Origin: JAEUMD01 sp937950105
GTDB taxonomy: Bacteria; Pseudomonadota; Alphaproteobacteria; Rhizobiales; Hyphomicrobiaceae
Direction: 5' to 3'
Length of the DNA stretch: 30,235 bases
NCBI GenBank assembly: GCA_036821845.1
Contig: DAISIT010000035.1
Span: 1-30,235, forward strand
Every line of letters begins with the position of its first letter. Position 1 is the first letter of the stretch. Shown here piece by piece: positions 8,347 to 15,299 of this stretch. The notes beneath the pieces were generated by a model. That model did no database searches. It was not told the origin of the DNA and worked only from the letters and a program-made list of their open reading frames with translations. The translations under genes and the position numbers were made by a program.

Positions 8347-8524
8347 GGCGCCCCGATCGGCGTGCGTCCTCTTACGGACGCCGTGAATCGGTGGCGCCAA
8401 AAGAGAGCGCGCGCCCCGATCGGCGTGCGTCCTCTTACGGACGCCGTGAATCGGTGGCGCCAAAAGAGAGCGCGCGCCCCGATCGGCGTGCGTCCTTTTA
8501 CGCACGCCGTGAATCGGTGGCGCT
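8347..8524. repeat. Three tandem palindromic repeats, type B (B1-B3), 63-base period
   Basis: Each unit is an imperfect 51-52-base inverted repeat bounded by GGCGCC-like ends, containing CCCGATCGGCG on one arm and GTGAATCGG on the other. B1 is 8347-8398, B2 8411-8461 and B3 8474-8524. B1 and B2, with the linker AAAAGAGAGCGCG, are identical and repeat every 63 bases. B3 differs at the hairpin tip but keeps pairing (GGCGTGCGT with ACGCACGCC). They resemble REP/BIME-type intergenic elements. The long apparent open frames across them are only a by-product of the 63-base (21-codon) period. Confidence 0.85.
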
Positions 8525-8533
8525 CTATGAGTT

Positions 8534-8580
8534 GCGCTGCCGATTGACGCCCTCGCAAGAACTCGGGCTCGGAGCGCAGC
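8534..8580. repeat. Palindromic repeat, type A, copy A1
   Basis: An imperfect inverted repeat starting GCGCTGCCGATTGACGCCCT and ending with CTCGGAGCGC. It is related to copies at 9068-9113 and 20184-20220. A1 directly abuts type B copy B4, and A2 directly abuts B5, so A and B act as one composite unit. Confidence 0.75.
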
Positions 8581-8629
8581 GCCCCGATCGGCGTGCGTCC
8601 TCTTACGGACGCCGTGAATCGGCGGCGCC
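8579..8629. repeat. Palindromic repeat, type B, copy B4, overlapping the thioesterase gene end
   Basis: Same architecture as B1-B3, with GGCGGCGCC at the right end. Read on the minus strand it encodes GAADSRRP and the TAA stop of the PaaI-like gene, so the element forms the 3' end of that coding sequence. Confidence 0.85.
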
Positions 8630-9049
8630 ATCAAGAGAGAGCGTCGGGCCGCCGAGCAGGCGCATGCGGCCGCGCACGATGGCGATGACGTCGCCGGCCT
8701 CTGTCGAGATGACCACGTCGTAGAACACGTTGCGGCCCTGACGTGCCACCTCGCGGGCGTCGGCGACGATGCGCGTGCCGACGGGAGCCGGGGCCAGATA
8801 ATCGATGGCCGCGCTCGCCGTCATGGCGCGCTCGCCGCCGGCATTGCAGGTGAAGCCGAAAGCCATGTCGGCGAGCGTGAAGACGATGCCGCCGTGGCCG
8901 ACCCCGAACGTGTTGGTCAGTTCGTCGCGTACCACCATGACGAAGCGCGAGTGGCCCGGTTCTGCCAGCTCGACCTCGATGCCGAGGTGCTGAAACACAG
9001 GATTGATCTTCGCCATGTCGGCGATCAGCTCGGCGGGCGTGCGGGCCAT
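8603..9049 (-). CDS. PaaI-like hotdog-fold thioesterase
   Basis: Hydrolyses acyl- or aryl-CoA thioesters in the cytoplasm; PaaI itself removes stalled hydroxyphenylacetyl-CoA species. The 148-residue product shows the PaaI signature: LTNTFGVGHGGIVFTLAD, with N46, the H52-G-G turn and the catalytic acidic D61, then FGFTCN. The long hotdog helix and AIDYLAPAPVGTRIVADA strands follow. ATG 9049 fits the family N-terminus; in-frame extension upstream runs through repeat DNA and is not coding. The last eight codons and stop lie inside repeat B4, so the original C-terminus may have been replaced. No other paa genes are nearby, so phenylacetate degradation should not be assumed. It follows the dehydrogenase gene on the same strand, with repeats A2-B5 in between. 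Confidence 0.88.
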   Translation of the reverse strand: MARTPAELIADMAKINPVFQHLGIEVELAEPGHSRFVMVVRDELTNTFGVGHGGIVFTLADMAFGFTCNAGGERAMTASAAIDYLAPAPVGTRIVADAREVARQGRNVFYDVVISTEAGDVIAIVRGRMRLLGGPTLSLDGAADSRRP

Positions 9050-9067
9050 GGCTTGCTTTCTTGTCTG

Positions 9068-9113
9068 GCGCTGCCGATTGACGCCCTCGCAAGGGCTCGG
9101 GCGATCGGAGCGC
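9068..9113. repeat. Palindromic repeat, type A, copy A2
   Basis: GCGCTGCCGATTGACGCCCT on the left arm and GGGCGATCGGAGCGC on the right, about the best-preserved A copy. It joins B5 directly. It lies just upstream of the thioesterase start, within its likely leader. Confidence 0.75.
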
Positions 9114-9227
9114 GGCGCCCCGATCGGCGTGCGTCTTGTCACGCACGCCGTGAATCGGCGGCGCCAAAAGAGCGCGGCGCCCCGATCGCCGTGCGTCTTG
9201 TCACGCACGCCGTGAATCGGCGGCGCC
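9114..9227. repeat. Two tandem type B repeats (B5, B6)
   Basis: B5 is 9114-9165 and B6 is 9176-9227, both bounded by GGCGCC. In B5 the apical stem GGCGTGCGT/ACGCACGCC is perfect; B6 has one mismatch. On the minus strand B6 encodes GAADSRRA and the TGA stop of the dehydrogenase gene. Confidence 0.85.
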
Positions 9228-10109
9228 AGAAGAACCGGCGGCATCGAGGCGGGCGATCAGGCTGGAGGTGTCCCAGCGGTTGCCGCCCATGCGCTGCACC
9301 TCGGCGTAGAACTGGTCGACGAGCGCGGTGACGGGCAGGCTGGCGCCGTTGCGGCGGGCTTCGTCGAGGCAGATCGAGAGGTCCTTGCGCATCCAGTCGA
9401 CGGCGAATCCGAAGTCGAACTTGCCCGCGCTCATCGTCTTCCAGCGGTTCTCCATCTGCCAGCTCTGCGCGGCACCCTTCGAAATCGTGTCCATCACCGC
9501 CGCGATGTCGAGGCCGGCGCGGCTCGCCATGTGCAGGCCCTCGGCGAGGCCCTGCACGAGCCCGGCGATGCAGATCTGGTTGACCATCTTGGTCAGCTGC
9601 CCGGCGCCCGCGGGGCCGATCAGGTTCACCATCTTGGCGTAGTGCGCGATGACCGGCCTGGCGCGCGCGAACACGTCGGCGTCGCCGCCGCACATGACGG
9701 TCAACTGGCCGTTCTCGGCGCCCGCCTGCCCGCCCGAGACCGGCGCGTCGAGGAAGCCGAAGCCGTTGGCCTTGGCGGCGGCGTGAAGTTCACGCGCGAC
9801 GTTGGCCGAGGCCGTGGTGTTGTCGATGAACACGGTACCCTTGCCCATCGCCCGGAAGGCGCCGTCCGGCCCGGTCGTCACCGCGCGCAGGTCGTCGTCG
9901 TTGCCGACGCAGCAGAACACGAACTCGGCCCCCTCGGCGGCAGCGGCCGGGGTCGGCGCGGCGCGGCCCGAGCCGTGTGCGGCGACCCACTGCTCGGCCT
10001 TGGCCGCTGTGCGATTGTAAACCGTGAGGTCGTGGCCGCCGCGCTTGAGCAGGTGTCCGGCCATCGGGTAGCCCATCACGCCGAGCCCGATCCACGCGAT
10101 CTTCGCCAT
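9201..10109 (-). CDS. NAD(P)-dependent beta-hydroxyacid dehydrogenase (3-hydroxyisobutyrate dehydrogenase / tartronate semialdehyde reductase family)
   Basis: Oxidises a 3-hydroxyacid or reduces the corresponding semialdehyde. The 302-residue protein has the family layout: Rossmann motif GLGVMGYPMAGHL (8-20), substrate motif DAPVSGG (121-127), catalytic lysine K174 in GAGQLTKMVNQ, and the cofactor-side FAVDWMRKD segment in the C-terminal helical domain. ATG 10109 is preceded by an excellent GGAAGGGAGAG site; the long in-frame upstream extension is not coding. Substrate preference between 3-hydroxyisobutyrate, tartronate semialdehyde and succinic semialdehyde cannot be settled by eye. The final residues GAADSRRA come from palindromic repeat B6. 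It is divergent from the threonine dehydratase gene. Confidence 0.88.
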   Translation of the reverse strand: MAKIAWIGLGVMGYPMAGHLLKRGGHDLTVYNRTAAKAEQWVAAHGSGRAAPTPAAAAEGAEFVFCCVGNDDDLRAVTTGPDGAFRAMGKGTVFIDNTTASANVARELHAAAKANGFGFLDAPVSGGQAGAENGQLTVMCGGDADVFARARPVIAHYAKMVNLIGPAGAGQLTKMVNQICIAGLVQGLAEGLHMASRAGLDIAAVMDTISKGAAQSWQMENRWKTMSAGKFDFGFAVDWMRKDLSICLDEARRNGASLPVTALVDQFYAEVQRMGGNRWDTSSLIARLDAAGSSGAADSRRA

Positions 10110-10309
10110 TTCGTCTCTCCCTTCCGGTTTTTTGCGGCCGCGCGCACATGGCGCCTCGATGCCGGGTGAGAGCGTCTTAGCCGCTGGAGCGGCCGGGAAA
10201 AACGAAAAAGACGACCCGGCGGCGATCCGGCGGCCGGGGGAGCGTCCTTTCGCGCGATGGGGAGCGGACAGCCGCCCGCTATAGTTGCGCCAGACGATGG
10301 AGCCGGACG
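10110..10309. promoter_or_regulatory. Divergent promoter region between dehydrogenase and threonine dehydratase
   Basis: This 200-base region must hold promoters for both genes. TATAGT at 10280-10285 is a plausible -10 element for the plus-strand gene, but no good -35 is seen. The dehydrogenase ribosome binding site lies at its left edge. No operator repeat was recognised. Confidence 0.3.
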
Positions 10310-11638
10310 ATGCAGAAGCGCAGTGGCAAGACCAGATCGAAACGCGCGCCCGAACGGGCCGCGCACCTTTCCACGCCGCCACCGCCAGCGGGTACGGCAG
10401 CGGATGCGGCCGTCTCGGAACTCGTCACGCTCGACGACATCGAGCAGGCCGCACGCACGCTCGCCGGCGCCGTCGTCGTCACCGATTTCGACAAGAGCCG
10501 CACGCTGTCCGACATGCTCGGATGCGAGATCTGGCTGAAGTTCGAGAACCTGCAATTCACCGGGTCGTTCAAGGAGCGCGGCGCGCTGAACCGGCTGGCG
10601 TCGCTGTCACCGGAGGAGCGCCGGCGCGGCGTCATCACCGTTTCGGCGGGCAATCACGCGCAGGGCGTCGCCTATCATGCGAGCCGCCTCGGCATTCCGG
10701 CAACCATCGTCATGCCGGAGCCGACGCCGACCGTGAAGGTCGAGAACACGCGCCGCTACGGCGCCGAGGTGGTCCTGTTCGGGCCGAGTCTCGAGGAGGC
10801 CTCGGCGCAAGCCCACGAGCTGTGCATGATCCGCGGCCTGTCGTTCGTGCATCCTTATGACGACGCCAAGGTGATCGCGGGGCAGGGCACCATCGCCGTC
10901 GAGATGCTGTCGGCGGTGCCCGATCTCGACATCCTCGTGGTGCCTATCGGCGGCGGCGGTCTCATTTCCGGAATGGCGGTCGCGGCCAAGGCCCTGAAGC
11001 CGGGCATCGAGGTGATCGGCGTGCAGGCGGCGCTCTATCCCTCCATGTACAACGCGGTGAAGGGCACCAGCCTGCCGACGCGCGGCGATACGCTCGCCGA
11101 GGGTATCGCCGTCAAGGCGCCGGGGTGCCTGACGCTGGCGCACGTGCGCCGCGTCGTCGACGATATCGTTCTCGTCTCGGAGAGCGACATGGAGCGGGCA
11201 CTGAGCACGCTGCTGACCATCGAGAAGACGGTGGTCGAGGGGGCGGGGGCGGCCGGGCTCGCTGCCGTCGCCGCCGATCCGGCGCGGTTCGCGGGCAAGC
11301 GCATCGGCCTCGTGCTGTGCGGCGGCAACATCGACACGCGCCTGCTGGCGAGCGTGTTGACGCGCGGTCTGGCGCGCGACGGGCGGCTGTCGCAACTGTC
11401 GATCGACATCCCGGACCGGCCGGGGCAGCTGGCGCTCGTCTCGGGGATTCTCGGCTCGTGCGGCGCCAACATCGTCGAAGTCTATCACCAGCGCGTGTTC
11501 ACGGTGTTGCCGGCGAAGGGCGCCGAGCTGCACGTGGTCATCGAGACGCGTGACCGCGAGCACCTCGCGCGCGTCTGCGAGGCGCTGGAGCGGGCCGGCT
11601 ACTCGATCTCGGTCAAGGGCTCGAGCCTGTCACGCTGA
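10310..11638 (+). CDS. ilvA: Threonine dehydratase with C-terminal ACT domain
   Basis: PLP enzyme that deaminates threonine to 2-oxobutyrate, the entry to isoleucine synthesis, or serves in threonine breakdown. The 442-residue protein has a 35-residue basic, proline-rich N-terminal extension, then the fold-type II domain with the PLP lysine K88 in FTGSFKERGA, SAGNHAQGVA (112-121) and the phosphate-binding loop GGGGLISG (214-221). It ends in an ACT domain (about 365-440; IDIPDRPGQLALVSGIL). One short ACT domain is the architecture of the roughly 400-residue class and not of E. coli IlvA, which has a double regulatory domain, so the ilvA symbol rests on function class. ATG 10310 has GGAGCCGG upstream. 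Allosteric control by amino acids is expected from the ACT domain. Confidence 0.9.
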   Translation: MQKRSGKTRSKRAPERAAHLSTPPPPAGTAADAAVSELVTLDDIEQAARTLAGAVVVTDFDKSRTLSDMLGCEIWLKFENLQFTGSFKERGALNRLASLSPEERRRGVITVSAGNHAQGVAYHASRLGIPATIVMPEPTPTVKVENTRRYGAEVVLFGPSLEEASAQAHELCMIRGLSFVHPYDDAKVIAGQGTIAVEMLSAVPDLDILVVPIGGGGLISGMAVAAKALKPGIEVIGVQAALYPSMYNAVKGTSLPTRGDTLAEGIAVKAPGCLTLAHVRRVVDDIVLVSESDMERALSTLLTIEKTVVEGAGAAGLAAVAADPARFAGKRIGLVLCGGNIDTRLLASVLTRGLARDGRLSQLSIDIPDRPGQLALVSGILGSCGANIVEVYHQRVFTVLPAKGAELHVVIETRDREHLARVCEALERAGYSISVKGSSLSR

Positions 11639-11767
11639 GCCGCTATCACCTCTTTGACACTGGCAGGGTGGCGCCCTTTGTGGCATCCGCTCGGGACGGC
11701 TTGCGCGCGACCTGCGTGACAGGCCGGCCTTGCGGTCGGCGTTCGATCGCACCGGTCCGGAGCCGCG

Positions 11768-12691
11768 ATGCAGCTGTTCACCGACATCCTCCTCAGCGTC
11801 ACACTGCCGATCGTCGCGCTGGTGGCGCTGGGCTTTGGCGCACAGCGCAAGCTGAAGCTCGACGTGCCGAGCCTCAACCGGCTCATCGTGTTCGTGGTCA
11901 TGCCGGCGTTTCTCGTGCATTTCCTGTCGTCGGCGCGCCAGCCGATCGCGGAAATCTGGCCGACCATCTATTTCACGGCCATTCAGTTCGCCGCCCTCAT
12001 GCTGCTCGGCTGGCTGGTCGCGAAACTGTTCCGGCTGCCGGCCGAATTCGCGCCGATCTTCGCCATGGCGACGGTTTATGCGAATGTCGGCAATTACGGC
12101 ATTCCACTGGTCAAGCTGGCATTCCCCGAGCCGTTCATCCTGCATCAGTCGGTCATCACCAGCATGATGACGATGCTGATCGTTTCGGTCGGCGCGTGGA
12201 TGCTGGCGCCGTCGCGCGGCGAGAAGGGTTTCGTCGCGCGCCTCAGGATCGCGTTCGAGACGCCGGTGGTGCCGGCGGTGATCGTCGGCCTGACGCTGCG
12301 GGCGCTGGAGATGCGGCTGCCGGTGGTCATCGGCACGCCGCTGGAGCTGATCGGCGCGACCTTTCCGCCGCTGGCGCTGTTCGCTCTCGGCGCCCAGCTC
12401 GCCGACACCGGCAAGGGTGAGCTGTCACCGCTGCCGATGAGCTTGATCCTGGTGTTGAAGCTGCTCGCGGCGCCGGCGCTGACGTGGGGGCTCGCGCTCG
12501 CCCTCGCCATGCCGAACGATCTGACCGAGCTCTACGTGGTTGCCGCGGCGACACCGGTCGGCGTGTTGCTGGCGTTGTTCTGCGCGGAATACGACCGCCA
12601 GCCGCGCTTCGTCTCCGGCGCGGTGCTGTTGTCGACGCTGCTGTCGCCGATCGTGGTGACGGCGTGGATACTGATGATGCGCATGATGTGA
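11768..12691 (+). CDS. AEC-family transporter (auxin efflux carrier fold)
   Basis: An inner-membrane secondary transporter of 307 residues with ten or so hydrophobic segments in two similar halves separated by the basic loop at about 150-165. Typical AEC features are LNRLIVFVVMPAFLVHF in the first half, the crossover motif VYANVGNYGIPL and, in the second half, FPPLALFALGAQLA and AATPVGVLLALF. Family members export auxin, malate, malonate or other organic anions; the substrate is unknown here. ATG 11768 is preceded by GGAGCCGCG. It lies 129 bases after the threonine dehydratase gene, so co-transcription is possible but not shown. Confidence 0.9.
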   Translation: MQLFTDILLSVTLPIVALVALGFGAQRKLKLDVPSLNRLIVFVVMPAFLVHFLSSARQPIAEIWPTIYFTAIQFAALMLLGWLVAKLFRLPAEFAPIFAMATVYANVGNYGIPLVKLAFPEPFILHQSVITSMMTMLIVSVGAWMLAPSRGEKGFVARLRIAFETPVVPAVIVGLTLRALEMRLPVVIGTPLELIGATFPPLALFALGAQLADTGKGELSPLPMSLILVLKLLAAPALTWGLALALAMPNDLTELYVVAAATPVGVLLALFCAEYDRQPRFVSGAVLLSTLLSPIVVTAWILMMRMM

Positions 12692-13200
12692 GCGCGCGGG
12701 GGTGGCGGGGCGGCCGCGCGCAGACGAGGCACCGCGCGGGGCTGGCTGGGCGGCGGGAGCGCAACAGAAAACACGAACCTGGTCGCGATAGCTGACCCCG
12801 AAAGGTCGATGAGCCCCTTCCCCGGGAAGGGAAGAGGCTCATATAGCAGGGGCAGCGGTCGTATGGGGTCGAGCGGGCAGTGAAGCCGATGGTCAGCCGG
12901 CTGGGAGGGTGCTTGCGGTGCTGGCTGGCTTGATCGTGTCGTTCGAGGCTCTCGTGTGCGTCTGGATCAGTGAGGATAGGAGCATTGCGGCGGCGAGGGC
13001 GAAACAAACGAATGTTCCGAACTTGCTCCAGCTCCAACTCGTCTCGATGCCAGCCACTTGCGGGTGTCCTTACGATGATCGAAGTCAGCGTGTCAGCGTC
13101 GCGTTAGGTGTTTTGTAACTCAGCCCCTATTTCCGGTCCAATGCTGGCTGTTTTCTTGACTAATGAGCCAACCGTTAATTTTACGTTTTGTTAAGACCGG
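12692..13200. other. Convergent intergenic region with terminator hairpin and an AT-rich end
   Basis: 509 bases between two genes that face each other. A bulged inverted repeat at 12811-12840 (GAGCC...CCTTCCC and GGGAAGG...GGCTC) is the likely end of the AEC transcript. The last 120 bases (about 13085-13205) are markedly AT-rich and contain TTGACT (13156-13161) followed by TAATTTTA, which resembles a promoter. A 69-codon frame at 12909-13118 (GTG start) is not convincing. No recognised RNA family. Confidence 0.4.
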
Positions 13201-14910
13201 TTAATCGGGTTTTACCTGCCTTATCTTGTGGCCGGTTTCGGCGGTCTGCCGCAGCCCCTGCAACGTCACCCCCGGAGCGATCGCCTCCGGGTCGAGCGCG
13301 AGATCGAGCACGAACGGCCGCCGCGATGCGCGGGCCCGCGCGAACAGTCCTGCCAGTTCGGCGTCACTGCGGACCTTTTCGCCGTCGGCGCCATAGCTGC
13401 GGGCGAGCGCGGCAAAATCCGGATTGACGAGGCTCGTGGCGATGACGCGGCCGGGGTAGCGCTTTTCCTGCTCGGCGCGGATGGTGCCGTAGAGGCCGTT
13501 GTTGGCGACGATGACGATGATCGGCAGCGCGTACTGTACGGCCGTGGCCAGTTCCTGCAGTGTCATCTGCAGGCAGCCGTCCCCGGCGAAGCAGACCACC
13601 TCGCGGTTCGGATGCGCGAGCTTGGCCGCGATCGCCCCCGGCAGACCGTAGCCCATGCTGCCCGACATCGGCGCGAGCTGCGTACCGGGCTCCTTCCAGG
13701 TGAAGCAGCGATGCACGAACGCCGCGTAGTTGCCGGCACCATTGGTGACGATCGCGTCGGGCGGCAGAACCTCGGACAGGTGCCGCACCACGTTCTCGAG
13801 CCGTACGCTGCCGGGCGAAGGCTCGACCTGCTGCCACGTTTCGAACGACTGGCGCAGGTCGCGGCGCAGCGTCGACCACGTCCGTGCGCTGCCGCGCCGC
13901 ACCGACGGCGCGAGGTCGTCGAGGCGCGCCGCGAACGCGGCGACCGTCGACACGATCGGGATGTCGGCCTGGTACAGTGCGCCGAGGACTTCGCTCGCGG
14001 GGTGCACGTGCGCGAGCCGCTGGCGCGGGCGTGGCGGCGTGATGAGCGCGTAACGGCCGCTTGTGATCTCGTCGAGGTGGGTGCCGACGGCGATGACGAG
14101 GTCGGCATTGGCGAGGGCAGTCGCCACCTTGCCGGCCATGGCGATGCCGGCGTGACCGACATAATGCGGTGAGCGGTTGTCGATCACGTCCTGGCTGCGG
14201 AAGCTGGCGACCACCGGCAGGTCGAAGCGCTCTGCGAACTGGGTGAGTTCGCGGCTGGCGGTGGTGGTCCAGCCGAGGCCGCCGGCGATCAGCAGCGGCC
14301 ATTCCGCCCGGTCGAGCGCGTCGGCGAGGCGCATCATGTCCGACCATGTCGGCCCGGGCGCCGCCAGACTCGCGGCCGTCGCATCGCGCACGTCGCTCGA
14401 CGCGGCGAGTACGTCCTCGGGCAAACCGAGCACCACCGGACCGGGGCGGCCGGCAAGCGCCGTTACCATCGCCCGGCTGACGAACTCCGGCAGCCGCGCG
14501 GCATCGCGCACCACACCCGCCCATTTGGCGAAGCTTCCCGCCAGCGGCTCGATGGCGACCTCCTGAAAGCCGCCGCGGCCCTCGTGGCGCAGTGGCGGCA
14601 GGCCGACCAGCAGCAGCATCGGCGTCGCCGCCTGCATGGCGACGTGCAGACCGCTCATGGCGTTGGCGAGGCCCGGCCCGCGCGTGACGAAAGCGACGCC
14701 CGGCTTCAGCGTCGCGGTCGCGGACAGCCGCGCCGTCGCTTCAGCCATCATCGCCGCAGCGCCTTCGTGGCGGCAGACGACGACGTCGATCGCCGGGCAG
14801 TCGTGCAGTGCGTCGAGGGCGGCGATAAAGCTCTCGCCAGGCACCATGAACACGCGCGGCACGCCGTTGAGCGCCAACTGGTCGACGAGGATCTGGCCGC
14901 CGGTACGCAT
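13201..14910 (-). CDS. Acetolactate-synthase-like thiamine-diphosphate enzyme
   Basis: A 569-residue cytoplasmic ThDP enzyme with three domains: Pyr (1-165), central (about 185-320) and PP (about 365-540). The catalytic glutamate that activates ThDP is E49 in RHEGAAAMMAEA. The ThDP/Mg motif GDGC (443-446) runs to NNGLYGT (from 470), with the correct spacing. This is the IlvB-like branch, but no small subunit gene (ilvH) adjoins and the rest of the protein is not obviously housekeeping IlvB, so it could be a catabolic or accessory decarboxylase/ligase. I chose ATG 14910 because MRTGGQILVDQLALNGV is the typical family start; there is no Shine-Dalgarno sequence. The open frame reaches back to 15402 but that part is arginine/proline-rich non-coding reading. 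Confidence 0.87.
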   Translation of the reverse strand: MRTGGQILVDQLALNGVPRVFMVPGESFIAALDALHDCPAIDVVVCRHEGAAAMMAEATARLSATATLKPGVAFVTRGPGLANAMSGLHVAMQAATPMLLLVGLPPLRHEGRGGFQEVAIEPLAGSFAKWAGVVRDAARLPEFVSRAMVTALAGRPGPVVLGLPEDVLAASSDVRDATAASLAAPGPTWSDMMRLADALDRAEWPLLIAGGLGWTTTASRELTQFAERFDLPVVASFRSQDVIDNRSPHYVGHAGIAMAGKVATALANADLVIAVGTHLDEITSGRYALITPPRPRQRLAHVHPASEVLGALYQADIPIVSTVAAFAARLDDLAPSVRRGSARTWSTLRRDLRQSFETWQQVEPSPGSVRLENVVRHLSEVLPPDAIVTNGAGNYAAFVHRCFTWKEPGTQLAPMSGSMGYGLPGAIAAKLAHPNREVVCFAGDGCLQMTLQELATAVQYALPIIVIVANNGLYGTIRAEQEKRYPGRVIATSLVNPDFAALARSYGADGEKVRSDAELAGLFARARASRRPFVLDLALDPEAIAPGVTLQGLRQTAETGHKIRQVKPD

Positions 14911-15299
14911 GATCGGGGGAGGGGCCTTTGCTGGCGCTGGACCGGTGCACTCTGGCGCCCGGCGTTGGAGAAAGCTGCGGGCACACGCGAACGGCCCGGA
15001 TTTCGTCAATCCGGGCGGAGCCTTGTGGACGAGTCTTACATCGTCGGCGGAACCCTCACAGGTGTTTTCGTCGTCTTGGTTGCCTGCTTCGGCCGCAGCG
15101 GCACCGGTATCCTCTCGCGGGCCCGGGCAGTTTGGAATACGCAAGCGGGGCAATCGGTTAGGAAATGCTCGGGGGAGCGGCGACCGGCCTGCACCCGGTT
15201 TGCCCCGAGGCAGAGGGAATCGTGGAAATCGCTGCCGAGGGCACAGTCTGGCGGCGCGCGGGCGGCTAGTGTCGCCCCGGCGGGGAGGCGACAGCTGAC
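14911..15299. promoter_or_regulatory. Divergent region between the ThDP enzyme and caspase genes, with an inverted repeat
   Basis: 389 bases without a gene, holding the promoters of two divergent genes. A perfect 9-base inverted repeat with a five-base spacer, GCCCGGATT (14994-15002) and AATCCGGGC (15008-15016), lies 84-106 bases upstream of the ThDP enzyme start. It could be a regulator-binding site or a 5'-UTR hairpin; no T-tract follows on either strand. GGGGAGG near 15281-15287 may be the ribosome binding site for the caspase-like gene. Confidence 0.4.

Noticed and set aside
8347..8524. Possible CRISPR array
   Set aside because: Repeat units are 50-base palindromes separated by identical 12-13-base linkers, with no unique spacers and no cas genes.
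8164..8634. Minus-strand frame of 156 codons with a repeated APPIHGVRKRTHADRGA peptide
   Set aside because: It is produced by the 63-base repeat period (exactly 21 codons) and has no ribosome binding site or family; similar frames occur on the other strand.
12811..12840. Strong intrinsic terminator after the AEC gene
   Set aside because: The stem is bulged and no T-tract follows, so I list it only as a probable hairpin in the intergenic entry.
12909..13118. 69-codon GTG-start frame in the convergent region
   Set aside because: A hydrophobic start, but composition after residue 30 is random and there is no family or conserved context.
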